Both the position numbers and the translations under genes were made by a program. From Micromonospora ureilytica (lineage in GTDB: Bacteria > Actinomycetota > Actinomycetes > Mycobacteriales > Micromonosporaceae): 64,000 bases of DNA. Below, in pieces: positions 1 to 8,326 of the stretch (within the stretch, counting starts at the first letter, position 1; every line of letters starts with the position of its first letter). Under the pieces are notes generated by a model, which did no database searches, had not been told where the DNA came from, and saw only the letters and a program-made list of their open reading frames with translations. Where the stretch lies: assembly GCF_015751765.1 (NCBI RefSeq), contig NZ_JADOTX010000001.1:992001-1056000 (forward strand). The letters run 5' to 3'.

Positions 1-93
1 TCGGGAGCCACTCTCGGCCACCACTCGTGGGATGTTCTGCGCGACCCCTTCGCCCACGATCAGCTGGCGTGGTCCGCGGACGGTCTCAAGCAT
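1..93 (-). CDS. Iron-containing alcohol dehydrogenase, N-terminal fragment
   Basis: Only the first 31 codons are in the window; the gene runs off the left edge on the minus strand. The visible protein starts MLETVRGPRQLIVGEG and continues VAQNIPRVVAE. This matches the start of Fe-ADH family dehydrogenases, where a short strand leads to a 'fG.G' turn that begins the nucleotide-binding half. It lies downstream of the aldehyde dehydrogenase in the same direction, and an alcohol-to-aldehyde-to-acid sequence would fit the pair. The metal-binding His/Asp residues lie outside the window, so substrate and metal cannot be judged. Confidence 0.7.
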   Translation of the reverse strand, partial: MLETVRGPRQLIVGEGVAQNIPRVVAESGSR

Positions 94-94
94 G

Positions 95-235
95 TCAGTG
101 CCTCTCCGGAACGTCGGCGGCGATGTGCTGGGCGGACGTCCAGGTCACCTGCGAGACCGGGACGGCGTCGGCAGGGTTGGCGGCCCGGGTGGCGCGGGCG
201 CGCGCGGCGGGCGCCCGGCGCAGCAGGCCGGTCAC
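95..235 (-). CDS. Possible 46-aa translationally coupled ORF
   Basis: A GTG codon overlaps the stop of the aldehyde dehydrogenase as GTGA. The frame stays open for 46 codons and closes one base before the ATG of the Fe-alcohol dehydrogenase. The product is Ala/Arg-rich at first (MTGLLRRAPAARARATRAA) with no recognisable domain. It could be a small coupled protein, or simply a coupling leader that carries ribosomes to the next gene. The codon pattern is GC3-rich like its neighbours, but the length is too short to prove coding. Low confidence. Confidence 0.25.
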   Translation of the reverse strand: MTGLLRRAPAARARATRAANPADAVPVSQVTWTSAQHIAADVPERH

Positions 236-1692
236 GGTAGGTCGATCGCCACGTAGGTGAGGTCGAGGTACTCAAGGATGCCCTCGTGCGACCCCTCCTT
301 GCCGATCCCGGACTGCTTCACGCCTCCGAACGGAGCTGACGGGTCCGATATCAAACCACGGTTGATGCCGAGCATCCCGGTATCCAGCCCCTCGGCGAAC
401 CGGAGCGCCCGCTGGAGGTCACGGGTGAAGACGTATCCGGCCAGGCCGTGCTCGGTGTCATTGGCCTTCGCCATCACCTCGTCGTCGGACGTGAACGAGA
501 TGATCGGCGCCACCGGGCCGAAGATCTCCGCCTCCAGCATCCGTGCGTCGTCGGGCACGTCGACGATGACAGTGGGCGGGTAGAAGTGGCCCGGCCCATC
601 CGGACGCTCGCCGCCCACCACGACCCGGGCGCCGCGATCGACCGCGTCGGCGACGAGCTCGTCGATCTTGGCGACCGAGGCCTCGTCGATCAGCGCTCCG
701 ACGTTCACGCCGTCGTCGAGACCATGGCCCACCGACAGTGCGCCCATCCGCTCGGCGAAGCGTGCCGTGAACTCCTCGCGCACCGGCTCCTCGACGTAGA
801 TCCGGTTGGCCGCGATGCAGGACTCGCCGATGTTGCGCATCTTGGCCACCATGGCACCGTCGAGCGCGACGTCCAGGTCAGCGTCGGCACACACGATCAA
901 GGCCGCGTTGCCGCCCAGTTCCATGGAGGTGCGCAGCACGTTGTCCGCGGCCTGTCGTAGCAGCACGCGCCCGACCTCGGTCGACCCGGTGAACGAGAGC
1001 TTGCGGGTCCTACCGTCGGCCAGCAGCGCGGAGACCACCTTCCCGGAACGCTTGGTGGTCACCACGTTGACGACGCCCGGGGGAACGCCGACCTCCTCCA
1101 TGATGCGGGCCAGCAACAGCATGGTGAGTGGCGTCTGGCCTGCCGGCTTGGTGATCGTCGTGCAGCCCGCGGCCAGTGCAGGAGCGATCTTGCGGGCACC
1201 CATGGCCAACGGAAAGTTCCAGGGCGTCACGAAGACGCACGGTCCGACCGGCTTCGGCACGGTGAGGATGCGATATCCACCTGCGGGAGCGATGCTGAAG
1301 CGACCCTCGACGCGCACCGCCTCCTCGGCGAACCAACGGAAGAACTCGGCGCCGTACGCCACTTCCCCCCGAGCCTCGGCGAGCGGCTTGCCCATCTCGA
1401 GCGTTATCAGCCGGGCGATGTCCTCGGATCGCTCGGTAAGCGCCCGGTACGTCGCGGTCAACAACTCCGACCGTTTCCGCGGCGGGGTCGCCGCCCACTC
1501 CGCCATTGCCCTGTTCGCCGCGTCCAGAGCGGCGAGCCCGTCAGCGGCGTCGGCGTCCGCCACCTCGGCGATGGTCTTGCCGGTGGCCGGGTCCTCGACG
1601 GCGAAGGTGGCTCCGCTCGCGGCGTCGCGCCAGGCGTCGCCGATCCGGAGTCGCCGGTGCTCGGGGGCCAGGACGTTCATCGGGTCACTCAT
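232..1692 (-). CDS. NAD(P)-dependent aldehyde / succinate-semialdehyde dehydrogenase
   Basis: An aldehyde dehydrogenase superfamily protein of 486 aa, the usual length for the succinate-semialdehyde dehydrogenase branch. It should oxidise an aldehyde to the acid in the cytoplasm using NAD(P). Visible motifs are VTPWNFPLAM (cofactor and substrate pocket), FTGSTEVGR (Rossmann turn), MELGGNA (general-base Glu), GESCIAANR with the catalytic Cys, and the C-terminal PFGGVKQSGIGKEG. It is the sixth gene of the minus-strand transport operon, 88 bp after the last ATPase gene, and is followed at once by an iron-dependent alcohol dehydrogenase. The true substrate is probably a semialdehyde or sugar-derived aldehyde; succinate semialdehyde itself is only the closest family name. 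Confidence 0.88.
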   Translation of the reverse strand: MSDPMNVLAPEHRRLRIGDAWRDAASGATFAVEDPATGKTIAEVADADAADGLAALDAANRAMAEWAATPPRKRSELLTATYRALTERSEDIARLITLEMGKPLAEARGEVAYGAEFFRWFAEEAVRVEGRFSIAPAGGYRILTVPKPVGPCVFVTPWNFPLAMGARKIAPALAAGCTTITKPAGQTPLTMLLLARIMEEVGVPPGVVNVVTTKRSGKVVSALLADGRTRKLSFTGSTEVGRVLLRQAADNVLRTSMELGGNAALIVCADADLDVALDGAMVAKMRNIGESCIAANRIYVEEPVREEFTARFAERMGALSVGHGLDDGVNVGALIDEASVAKIDELVADAVDRGARVVVGGERPDGPGHFYPPTVIVDVPDDARMLEAEIFGPVAPIISFTSDDEVMAKANDTEHGLAGYVFTRDLQRALRFAEGLDTGMLGINRGLISDPSAPFGGVKQSGIGKEGSHEGILEYLDLTYVAIDLP

Positions 1693-1780
1693 TGCGTCGC
1701 CTCCTGTGATCTTCCTGGTGATGTCCGGCGTGCCTCAGCGATCGCGCCATGCGTGTCGACGGACGGGTCACCCGGCGCGG

Positions 1781-2857
1781 TTATCGCCCAGCCTCGGACA
1801 GCGACAGCCCGGTGCCCGCATCGAACAGGTGCGCACGGTCCAGGTCGACAGTGACAAGCAGCCGTTCGCCCGGCGTACCGGTGACTGTGGGTCGTGCCTT
1901 GACCTTGAGGATCTCCGTTCCCACTCGGACGTCGACCACCGTGCGGTCACCCAGCGGCTCAAGTCCGTAGAGTTCCCCCGACAACGACGCGTCCCCACGC
2001 TGCTCGACCGACAGGTCCTCCGCGCGCAGGCCCAGCAGCAACGCACGACCGTCCTCGGCCGTGGTCCAGCGGGGCCGCGGCAGCGTCCAGCCCTCCGCAC
2101 CCACCAGACGATCGCCCTCGGCGCGGCAGGCGAGCAGGCTGATCGGCGGGCTCCCGACGAAGCCGGCGACCCACTGGTTGGCGGGACGCTCGTACACCTC
2201 GGTCGGCGTTCCGACCTGTTGCACCTTCCCCTCCTTGAGGACCGCGACCTGGTCGGCCATGGACAGGGCCTCGACCTGGTCGTTGGTCACGTAGACGAAG
2301 GTTGCTCCGAGGCTCCGGTGGATGCGGGTGAGCTCGGTGCGCATCTCGACGCGGAGCTTGAGGTCGAGGTTCGTCAGCGGCTCGTCCATGAGAAACGCGC
2401 GTGGACGACGGACCAGCGCCCGGGCCAGGGCGACACGCTGCATCTCACCGCCCGACAACTGCGCGGGACGACGCTGCAGCAGACGTTCGATGTGCAGCAG
2501 GCTCGACATCTGCTCGACGGCAGCGGCGATCTCGCTCGAAGAACAGTGGCGTGCCCGCAGCGGCGAAGCGATGTTGTCGTACACCGTGTGTCGCGGGTAG
2601 AGGGCGTAGCTCTGGAAGACCATGGCCAGGTCGCGCGCGGCCGGGGTGTCAGCTGTCGCGTCCCTCCCGTCCAGATGCACCGACCCGGCGTCAAGCTTGT
2701 CAAGGCCGGCGATCGCTCGCAGGGTCGTCGTCTTGCCTGCCCCGGAGGGCCCGAGCACGACGAAGAACGAGCCGTCCGGCACGTCCAGCGTCACCCCGTC
2801 CAGGGCCTGAACCTTGCCGAAGGACTTGCACAGCCCACGCACTGCCACGGTTCCCAT
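1781..2857 (-). CDS. Sugar-type ABC importer ATPase with altered H-loop
   Basis: A 358-aa MalK/UgpC-type ATPase: an ABC domain over roughly residues 1-235, then a TOBE/OB regulatory domain. Walker A is GPSGAGKTTT, the signature is LSGGEMQRVALARAL and Walker B is FLMDEPLTNLD. The switch (H-loop) position reads VTNDQVEA, where the family has VTHDQVEA, so the conserved histidine is an asparagine. The codon is AAC, and the neighbouring paralogue has CAC at the same place. The start overlaps the stop of the preceding ATPase gene (ATGA). Transporters of this class usually need one ATPase gene. Two here suggest a heterodimer in which this subunit is the weaker one, but that is inference. Confidence 0.9.
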   Translation of the reverse strand: MGTVAVRGLCKSFGKVQALDGVTLDVPDGSFFVVLGPSGAGKTTTLRAIAGLDKLDAGSVHLDGRDATADTPAARDLAMVFQSYALYPRHTVYDNIASPLRARHCSSSEIAAAVEQMSSLLHIERLLQRRPAQLSGGEMQRVALARALVRRPRAFLMDEPLTNLDLKLRVEMRTELTRIHRSLGATFVYVTNDQVEALSMADQVAVLKEGKVQQVGTPTEVYERPANQWVAGFVGSPPISLLACRAEGDRLVGAEGWTLPRPRWTTAEDGRALLLGLRAEDLSVEQRGDASLSGELYGLEPLGDRTVVDVRVGTEILKVKARPTVTGTPGERLLVTVDLDRAHLFDAGTGLSLSEAGR

Positions 2858-3924
2858 CAGGCCACCAGCTCTTCCGTGCTCACGTCGTAGACCGCCGGGG
2901 TCGCGCCGGTGTGCCGTAGCCCGACCTTTGCGTCAGTGGCGAAGCGGACAGTCGGTGGCATCCGAACCCGTACGTCGCGCTGGCCGCTGTGGTCAACCAC
3001 GTAGATGATTTCGTCCCCCAGCCACTCCGCCGAGACCACGCGGGCCGGTACCGAACGATCCGCGCCTGGTTCGGTGACTTCCAGCGCCTCCGGCCGGACG
3101 CCTGCGACCAGGCTGCGGTCGCGCGGCAGGCCCGGCGGTGGCGTGAGGACCAGTCCGCCCTGACCGCGCAGCTTCCCGTCGGCCACCTCCACCTCGATCA
3201 GGTTCATCGGCGGGGAGCCGATGAACGCTGCGCAGAAGAGACTCGCCGGACGGTCGTAGACCTCCAGCGGCGTGCCGATCTGCTCGACGCGGCCCTTGTT
3301 GAGGATGGCGATCCTGTGGCCGAGCGACATCGCCTCGACCTGGTCGTGGGTGACGTAGACCATCGTCGCCCCCAGCTCTCCCTGCAGGTGCTTGATCTCC
3401 GTGCGCATGTCCGCCCTCAGCTCCGCGTCCAGATTGGTGAGAGGCTCGTCCATGAGGAATGCGCGCGGTCGTCGCACCAGGGCGCGAGCAAGCGCGACGC
3501 GCTGCTGCTCCCCGCCGGACAGCTGGCGCGGTCGCCGGTCCAGGAGCGGACCGAGTCGCATCAGCCGGGCGGCCTCCTCGACCCGCTCGTGCACCTCCGG
3601 CTTGGGCAGACCCTCGGCCCGCAGCGGGAACGCCAGGTTGTCGCGGGTCTTCAGATGCGGGTAGAGAGCGTAGAACTGGAACACCATGGCGATGTCGCGT
3701 TCGGCGGGCGGCAGGTCGTTGACCAGCGTGTCGCCGATGCGGATGTCGCCAGTCGTCTGCCTCTCCAGGCCGGCTATGGCCCGTAGCGTGGTCGTCTTGC
3801 CGCAGCCCGAAGGGCCGAGCATCACGAACAACTCGCCGTCGCCGATGGACAGGTCCACGTGATCAACCGCGACCGTCCCGTCCGGGTAGCGCTTGTGCAG
3901 GGCTGTCACCTCGATGCCCGCCAT
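2857..3924 (-). CDS. Sugar-type ABC importer ATPase (canonical)
   Basis: A 355-aa MalK/UgpC-type ATPase that would power the two permeases encoded just upstream. Every catalytic motif is present: Walker A GPSGCGKTTT, signature LSGGEQQRVALARAL, Walker B FLMDEPLTNLD and H-loop VTHDQVEAMS. A TOBE domain occupies about residues 240-350. The start codon overlaps the stop of the permease gene as ATGA, and the stop overlaps the next ATPase in the same way, so the five transport genes are translationally coupled. Sequence alone does not give the sugar or polyol carried. Confidence 0.92.
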   Translation of the reverse strand: MAGIEVTALHKRYPDGTVAVDHVDLSIGDGELFVMLGPSGCGKTTTLRAIAGLERQTTGDIRIGDTLVNDLPPAERDIAMVFQFYALYPHLKTRDNLAFPLRAEGLPKPEVHERVEEAARLMRLGPLLDRRPRQLSGGEQQRVALARALVRRPRAFLMDEPLTNLDAELRADMRTEIKHLQGELGATMVYVTHDQVEAMSLGHRIAILNKGRVEQIGTPLEVYDRPASLFCAAFIGSPPMNLIEVEVADGKLRGQGGLVLTPPPGLPRDRSLVAGVRPEALEVTEPGADRSVPARVVSAEWLGDEIIYVVDHSGQRDVRVRMPPTVRFATDAKVGLRHTGATPAVYDVSTEELVA

Positions 3925-4835
3925 CAGCGTCGCACCGCCCCGAGCGTCACACCGGCGACGAGGTGCTTGCGTACCAGGTAGGCGAAGACGAGCACCGGTA
4001 GGGCGAACACCACGGAGGCGGCGGCCACGAGACCCCAGTCCACTGTCGTACCGCCGATGAGGCCGGCGATGGCGGGTGGTGCCGTCCGCACGTTGTCACT
4101 GGAGGTAAGGAAGATGGCGAACACGAACTCGTTCCACGAGAAGATGAGTGCGAAGACCGCCGTCGCGGCGATACCGGGCACGAGCAGGGGAAGGGTGAAT
4201 TTCCAGAACGCCTGCAAACGGGTGTAGCCGTCGAGCATGGCGGCGTCCTCATACTCGGAGGGCACCTCGTCGACGAACCCCTTCATCATCCAGATCGTGA
4301 ACGGGACGTTGAACGCGGCGTAGATGAGAATCAGCCCGAGCTTGGAGTCGATGAGTCCGACTTGGCGGTACATGAGGAAGATCGGGACCACGACCACCAC
4401 GGGCGGCATGAAGCGGGTGGACAGGATGAAGAACAGTTGGTCCTTCCTGGCCTTCACCGCGAAGCGTGAGTAGGCCCAGGCCGCCGGGACCCCCAGCACG
4501 GTGGCCAGCACCGTGGAGACCCCGGCGACCACGACGGAGTTGAGGAACGCGACGGACAGGGCCGAGCGACCGCCGTCGGGGGAGACGAACACGTCCTTGT
4601 AATGGTCCAGAGTGACAGTGAAGCCGAAGAACTCGGCCGGGATGGCGTAGACGTCGCGGTTCTCCTTGATGGACGTCTCGATCATCCACAGCACCGGGAA
4701 GAGCATCACGACGGCCAGCACGGTCAGCAGCGCGACCTCCAGCACCGAGCGGCCCCGGCCGCCAAGGCGGCGCGTGGGGGGCGTGTGATCCGGGGCAGGA
4801 CCCGTGGACACGGCCTCGTCGACGGAGACGGCCAT
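3924..4835 (-). CDS. ABC transporter permease, MalG/UgpE type
   Basis: A 303-aa inner-membrane permease starting MAVSVDEAVSTG, chosen because this ATG overlaps the stop of the first permease. After a 40-residue cytoplasmic tail, a first helix (VALLTVLAVVMLFPVLW) is followed by five more hydrophobic segments. The EAA loop reads EYEDAAMLDGYTRLQAFWK, the site that docks with the ATPase. Family knowledge places it as the second subunit of the CUT1 permease heterodimer, next to a MalF-type partner. A longer in-frame reading upstream has shadow composition and was not used. Confidence 0.9.
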   Translation of the reverse strand: MAVSVDEAVSTGPAPDHTPPTRRLGGRGRSVLEVALLTVLAVVMLFPVLWMIETSIKENRDVYAIPAEFFGFTVTLDHYKDVFVSPDGGRSALSVAFLNSVVVAGVSTVLATVLGVPAAWAYSRFAVKARKDQLFFILSTRFMPPVVVVVPIFLMYRQVGLIDSKLGLILIYAAFNVPFTIWMMKGFVDEVPSEYEDAAMLDGYTRLQAFWKFTLPLLVPGIAATAVFALIFSWNEFVFAIFLTSSDNVRTAPPAIAGLIGGTTVDWGLVAAASVVFALPVLVFAYLVRKHLVAGVTLGAVRR

Positions 4836-5785
4836 CAGCCCTCCTTGAGCTTGTTCAAGTAGCGCAGGTAGAACTGCGTGAGCACGATGACGACGAGGAC
4901 CATGAGAATCCCGTACGCCGAGGCGGTTCCGGTGTTGAAGCCCAGGAACGCGACCTTGTAGACGTGGAACGACAAGGTCTCGGTGGAGACACCCGGACCA
5001 CCGCTGGTGAGGATGTAGACGAGGTCGAACAGGCGGAAGGCCTCGATGGCCCTGAACAACACGGCGATGAGGAGCAGCGGCCACACCAGCGGAAGGGTGA
5101 TGTTGCGGAACCGGAACCACTCGGACGCCCGGTCGATCGAGGCGGCCTCGTACAGGTACTTCGGAACCGCGGTAAGGCCCGCGAGTGCGATGAGCATGAT
5201 GAACGGCGTCCATTGCCAGGTGTCGACCACGATCAGGGAAACCAGTGCCGTTCGCTGCCGGGTGAGCCACTCCACCTGCCCCAGGCCGAGCGAGCCGAGC
5301 ATGCTGTTGATCACGCCGAACTGCGCGTCGAGCATGAATCGCCAGAACAGCCCGACCACTACCGGCGACAGCATCATCGGAACCAGGAACAGAGTGGTCA
5401 GCAGTCCTCGCCCGTGTGTGCGCCGCGAGATCAGGTAGGCGATGGCGAAGCCGAGCACGGTCTGCAGGCCGACCGCGCCGATCACGTAGATCAACGTCGT
5501 CAGGGCCCTCTGGTGGACCTGCGCCGACGTCAGGATGGCGGTGTAGTTGCCGAACCAGAGGAAATGGGCGGGCCCCCCGCGGGTGGCCGAGTAGTCGGTG
5601 AAAGACAGGTACAACGCCCACAGCAACGGGAACACCGACATCGCGAGCAACAGCAGCAGCGCGGGGGAGATGAAGGCGACGGCGAGACCGCGGTCGCTCA
5701 GCCCGCGGGACCGGCCCCGGGCAGGCGGCGTCGCGGACGCCACCTGCCCGGGGTCGTCGGTCGTCAGAGGGGCGGGGTCACTCAC
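4835..5785 (-). CDS. ABC transporter permease, MalF/UgpA type
   Basis: A 316-aa permease with an N-terminal cytoplasmic stretch and six predicted membrane helices; the first is VAFISPALLLLLAMSVFPLLW. The EAA-type loop is KYLYEAASIDRASEWFRFRN. It pairs with the MalG-type permease downstream. The start overlaps the last codon of the solute-binding protein gene (ATGA), so it is the second gene of the operon. The family imports mono- or oligosaccharides, glycerol phosphate or polyols; this copy shows nothing more specific. Confidence 0.9.
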   Translation of the reverse strand: MSDPAPLTTDDPGQVASATPPARGRSRGLSDRGLAVAFISPALLLLLAMSVFPLLWALYLSFTDYSATRGGPAHFLWFGNYTAILTSAQVHQRALTTLIYVIGAVGLQTVLGFAIAYLISRRTHGRGLLTTLFLVPMMLSPVVVGLFWRFMLDAQFGVINSMLGSLGLGQVEWLTRQRTALVSLIVVDTWQWTPFIMLIALAGLTAVPKYLYEAASIDRASEWFRFRNITLPLVWPLLLIAVLFRAIEAFRLFDLVYILTSGGPGVSTETLSFHVYKVAFLGFNTGTASAYGILMVLVVIVLTQFYLRYLNKLKEG

Positions 5786-7215
5786 AGTCCGCCGCCGCCC
5801 TTGCGGCCGCTGGAGTCGAGTACGCTCTGCTGCTCCTTGGCGATGTCGTCGAGCGCATCCTTCGGCTTCTTCGCGCCGTTGAGAGCCGCGTTCACGTTGG
5901 TGTTCTCAATGTTGACGAGGCGCGCGTACTCGGGCACGTTCCACATGTCCCGCATCCGTGGAACCGAGTCGGTGTAGACCTGGTTGAACGGCCCGGCATT
6001 GAGGAACTCGGGCGACTCCAGGGCGTCCGTACGCGATGGCACGCCACCTGCCGCGGCCCACTTCTTCTGGACATCAGCCCGCTCGAACCACTCCATGAAG
6101 TTCAGGGCCTCGGCCTGGTTCGCCGTGGAGGAGTAGGCCGACACGTGCATCCCCATACCGCCGAGGGGGACCAGGTTCGTCTTCTGGCTCGGCAGGGTGG
6201 CGAAACCCAGCTTGTCGAGAATCTGCTCCCGCGTGGTGCCGAGCGTTGACTCCTTCGGATCAAGCAGGCCGCCGCTGGCGGCGATCCAGTTGAACGCGAT
6301 GCATGCCTTGCCCTGCGCGACCGCCGCGTTCACCTCGTCGATGAACCAGTTGCCGGAGCCCTTGGCGGTCAGCGGCTTCATCTTGTTGACCAGGACGTCC
6401 ATCGCTTCCTGGCCCGCTGCGTCGTTGAGGACGCCATCGATCTTGCGGGTCTTGGAGTCCCAGAGGTTGCCGCCGTAGACGCCGTTGACCGTGTTGTAGG
6501 TGACGGCCGCGGCGTCGGAGCCATTGGCCTGGTGGAAAGCCAGCCCGCTGACGCCAGGGTTGTCCGCCTGGCACTTCTCGGCGGCTGAGATCATCTCGTC
6601 CCAGGTCTGCGGTGGCTTGTCGCCGATCAGGTCCTTGCGGTAGATCATCGTCCAGGTGTCGCCGAGCAGCGGCAGTCCGTACAGGCTGGCGTTCTCGTCG
6701 CGCTTGCCGGTCTCCGCCTGGGGGTACTGGCCGTAGGCCGCCAGGAGGTACGGGTTGTAGGCCGTGACGTCGATGTTCTTCTTGACGAAGTCGGTGATGT
6801 CGAGGATGTTGCCGTTCGTCACGGCCTCGCCGATGTGTTGCGAGTCCAGGATCGCGATGTCGAAGTCGGTCTTGTGCGCGGCGAACTGGGTGAACATCGC
6901 GTCGTGCCAGTTCGCGTTCGGCACGGTGTTGACCTTGATGGTCGCGTTCGGCCGTTCCTTCTTGTACTCCGCGTTCGCGAAGGCTTCGAGTGCTTTGGCG
7001 GGCGGCCACTCGAACCAGATGAAGCTGAGGGTCAGCGGGTCCTTGGTGAGCTCCGGGATGGTCGCCGGCGCCTTGGGGGCGCTCGCCTTCGCGTCGTCGT
7101 CCTTGCCATCGCCGCAAGCCGTCGCGGTCGTGGCCACCAGCAGCATGGCCGCCGTCGCCAGCTGAACCCTTCGACCGGGAGCGGACATTCGTCCTGTTCG
7201 CTTTGGATACCGCAT
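5782..7215 (-). CDS. Extracellular solute-binding lipoprotein of sugar ABC importer
   Basis: A 477-aa family-1 solute-binding protein with a lipoprotein signal: an Arg-rich N-terminus, hydrophobic core LATAAMLLVATTA and lipobox TACG, so it should be anchored outside the membrane. The body has typical features such as SFIWFEWPPAKALEAF, KTDFDIAILDSQHI and YGLPLLGDTWTMIYRKDL. It is the first gene of the transport and oxidation operon and faces the GntR regulator. The start at 7215 follows a purine-rich AGGCAGGCAAGAAG stretch; an internal Met at 7188 is an alternative. Large aromatic residues (FEWPP, WHDAMF) would suit a sugar or polyol ligand, but this is only suggestive. Confidence 0.9.
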   Translation of the reverse strand: MRYPKRTGRMSAPGRRVQLATAAMLLVATTATACGDGKDDDAKASAPKAPATIPELTKDPLTLSFIWFEWPPAKALEAFANAEYKKERPNATIKVNTVPNANWHDAMFTQFAAHKTDFDIAILDSQHIGEAVTNGNILDITDFVKKNIDVTAYNPYLLAAYGQYPQAETGKRDENASLYGLPLLGDTWTMIYRKDLIGDKPPQTWDEMISAAEKCQADNPGVSGLAFHQANGSDAAAVTYNTVNGVYGGNLWDSKTRKIDGVLNDAAGQEAMDVLVNKMKPLTAKGSGNWFIDEVNAAVAQGKACIAFNWIAASGGLLDPKESTLGTTREQILDKLGFATLPSQKTNLVPLGGMGMHVSAYSSTANQAEALNFMEWFERADVQKKWAAAGGVPSRTDALESPEFLNAGPFNQVYTDSVPRMRDMWNVPEYARLVNIENTNVNAALNGAKKPKDALDDIAKEQQSVLDSSGRKGGGGL

Positions 7216-7406
7216 CTTCTTGCCTGCCTTCTGGGTTGGGGACTTCTAGAGCCTCGCTATGTGCTTCGCCGAGCAGTTGCTGGGTCGTTCAGGTGCGGTG
7301 CCGGGCAGTCGCGGGGCCGAACCGCGGACCGGTGTCACGAGATCGAAGTAGAGCGATGGCGGGCGGTCCCGCGATGGTGCAGGATGACGAGCATCCGGCA
7401 CTTTTC

Positions 7407-7422
7407 CTATACGATCGAGTAG
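7407..7422. promoter_or_regulatory. Candidate operator in the divergent transporter/GntR promoter region
   Basis: The 282-bp gap between the transport operon (start 7215) and the GntR gene (start 7498) holds the imperfect palindrome CTATACGATCGAGTAG, with 12 of 16 symmetrical positions and a CGATCG core. The same CGATCG core occurs after the gntR gene at 8272-8277. FCD-type GntR proteins usually bind short palindromes in such divergent gaps, so this is the best candidate autoregulatory site. Weak evidence. Confidence 0.35.
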
Positions 7423-7497
7423 GGGCGTCAGCATCCCGCAGCGTTGTGACTGATGTCAACAGGTTCCCGAAGACGCAAGAAAGGACCTCACGTCACG

Positions 7498-8241
7498 ATG
7501 GACGAGGAAGCGATGACCGCACCGGGCCGCAGGGCCGTGACGGGTGGAATGCCGCCGGGAAGATCTGGCGGCCGGCTTGCCGACGAGGTGTACGACACCC
7601 TGCTCGGACAGCTGATGTCGCTACGGATCGAGCCTGGGTCCCGCGTCACGATCGACGTCCTGGCACGAGAGCTCGGGGTCTCGCAGACGCCGATCCGAGA
7701 CGCTCTGAACCGCATGGAGGCCGAGGGCCTGGTCGTGCGGGTGCCCCATGCTGGCTACCGCATTCCGCCGCAAATCACCCGTCATCGATTCGAGGACATG
7801 CTCGAGATCCGCCTGCTCCTCGAGCCGGCGGCGGCACGCAGATCCGCCGAACGCGCGTCCTCCGCGCAGGTGGCCGGTCTGCGACGAATGCTGGAGGAGA
7901 TGGCGGAACTGGAGGGGGGCAACGGGCCCACGGCCTATGGCGCCTTCGGGCTACGCGACGCCGCTTTTCACGATCTCGTCGCCCTGAGCGCGGAGAACCA
8001 GGTCATCCGTGAAGCGCTCGCTCGCCTGCACAGCCACGTGCACCTCTTCCGGCTTCACCACGACACCCAGGTCACCCACCTGGCCATGGCCGAGCACGAG
8101 GAAGTGGTGGCCGCGATCGCCGCGCGTGACTCCGATGCCGCCGCCTACGCGATGCGTCGGCACATCCTGCGATCCGGCGAGCGTTTCCGACGATTGTTCG
8201 ACGAGGTCAAGGGCGCGGACGGAATGGCGGTAGAGGCTTGA
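7498..8241 (+). CDS. GntR family transcriptional regulator (FadR/FCD subfamily)
   Basis: A 247-aa regulator beginning MDEEAMTAPGR. This ATG is chosen over one at 7453 because AAGGA lies 12 nt ahead of it. An N-terminal winged helix (about residues 22-90) includes LADEVYDTLLGQLMS and VSQTPIRDALNRMEAEGLV. The C-terminal FCD domain has the metal and ligand framework: DMLEIRLLLEP, RDAAFHDLVA, HLAMAEHEEVV and MRRHI. It is divergent from the ABC importer operon and upstream of the DJ-1 and hydrolase genes, so it is probably the ligand-controlled repressor of both. FCD ligands are usually small carboxylic acids. Confidence 0.9.
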   Translation: MDEEAMTAPGRRAVTGGMPPGRSGGRLADEVYDTLLGQLMSLRIEPGSRVTIDVLARELGVSQTPIRDALNRMEAEGLVVRVPHAGYRIPPQITRHRFEDMLEIRLLLEPAAARRSAERASSAQVAGLRRMLEEMAELEGGNGPTAYGAFGLRDAAFHDLVALSAENQVIREALARLHSHVHLFRLHHDTQVTHLAMAEHEEVVAAIAARDSDAAAYAMRRHILRSGERFRRLFDEVKGADGMAVEA

Positions 8242-8268
8242 CGGGCGGGCTGGGCCGAGGAATGCTAA

Positions 8269-8288
8269 CAATCGATCGGATCGGATTG
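8269..8288. promoter_or_regulatory. Inverted repeat ahead of the DJ-1/PfpI gene
   Basis: Between gntR and the DJ-1 gene, the stretch from 8269 has arms CAATC and GATTG around GATCGGATCG. It shares CGATCG with the candidate site at 7407-7422. It could be a second operator for the GntR protein or part of the promoter of the downstream pair. Confidence 0.3.
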
Positions 8289-8326
8289 GATCGACCCCAC
8301 CCGCCCCCAGACGCGAGGAGAAGCAG

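Noticed and set aside
806..2890. A 694-codon plus-strand open frame across the dehydrogenase and ATPase genes
   Set aside because: It is antisense to two genes with full catalytic motifs; long antisense frames are expected in GC-rich DNA, and its protein has no domain pattern.
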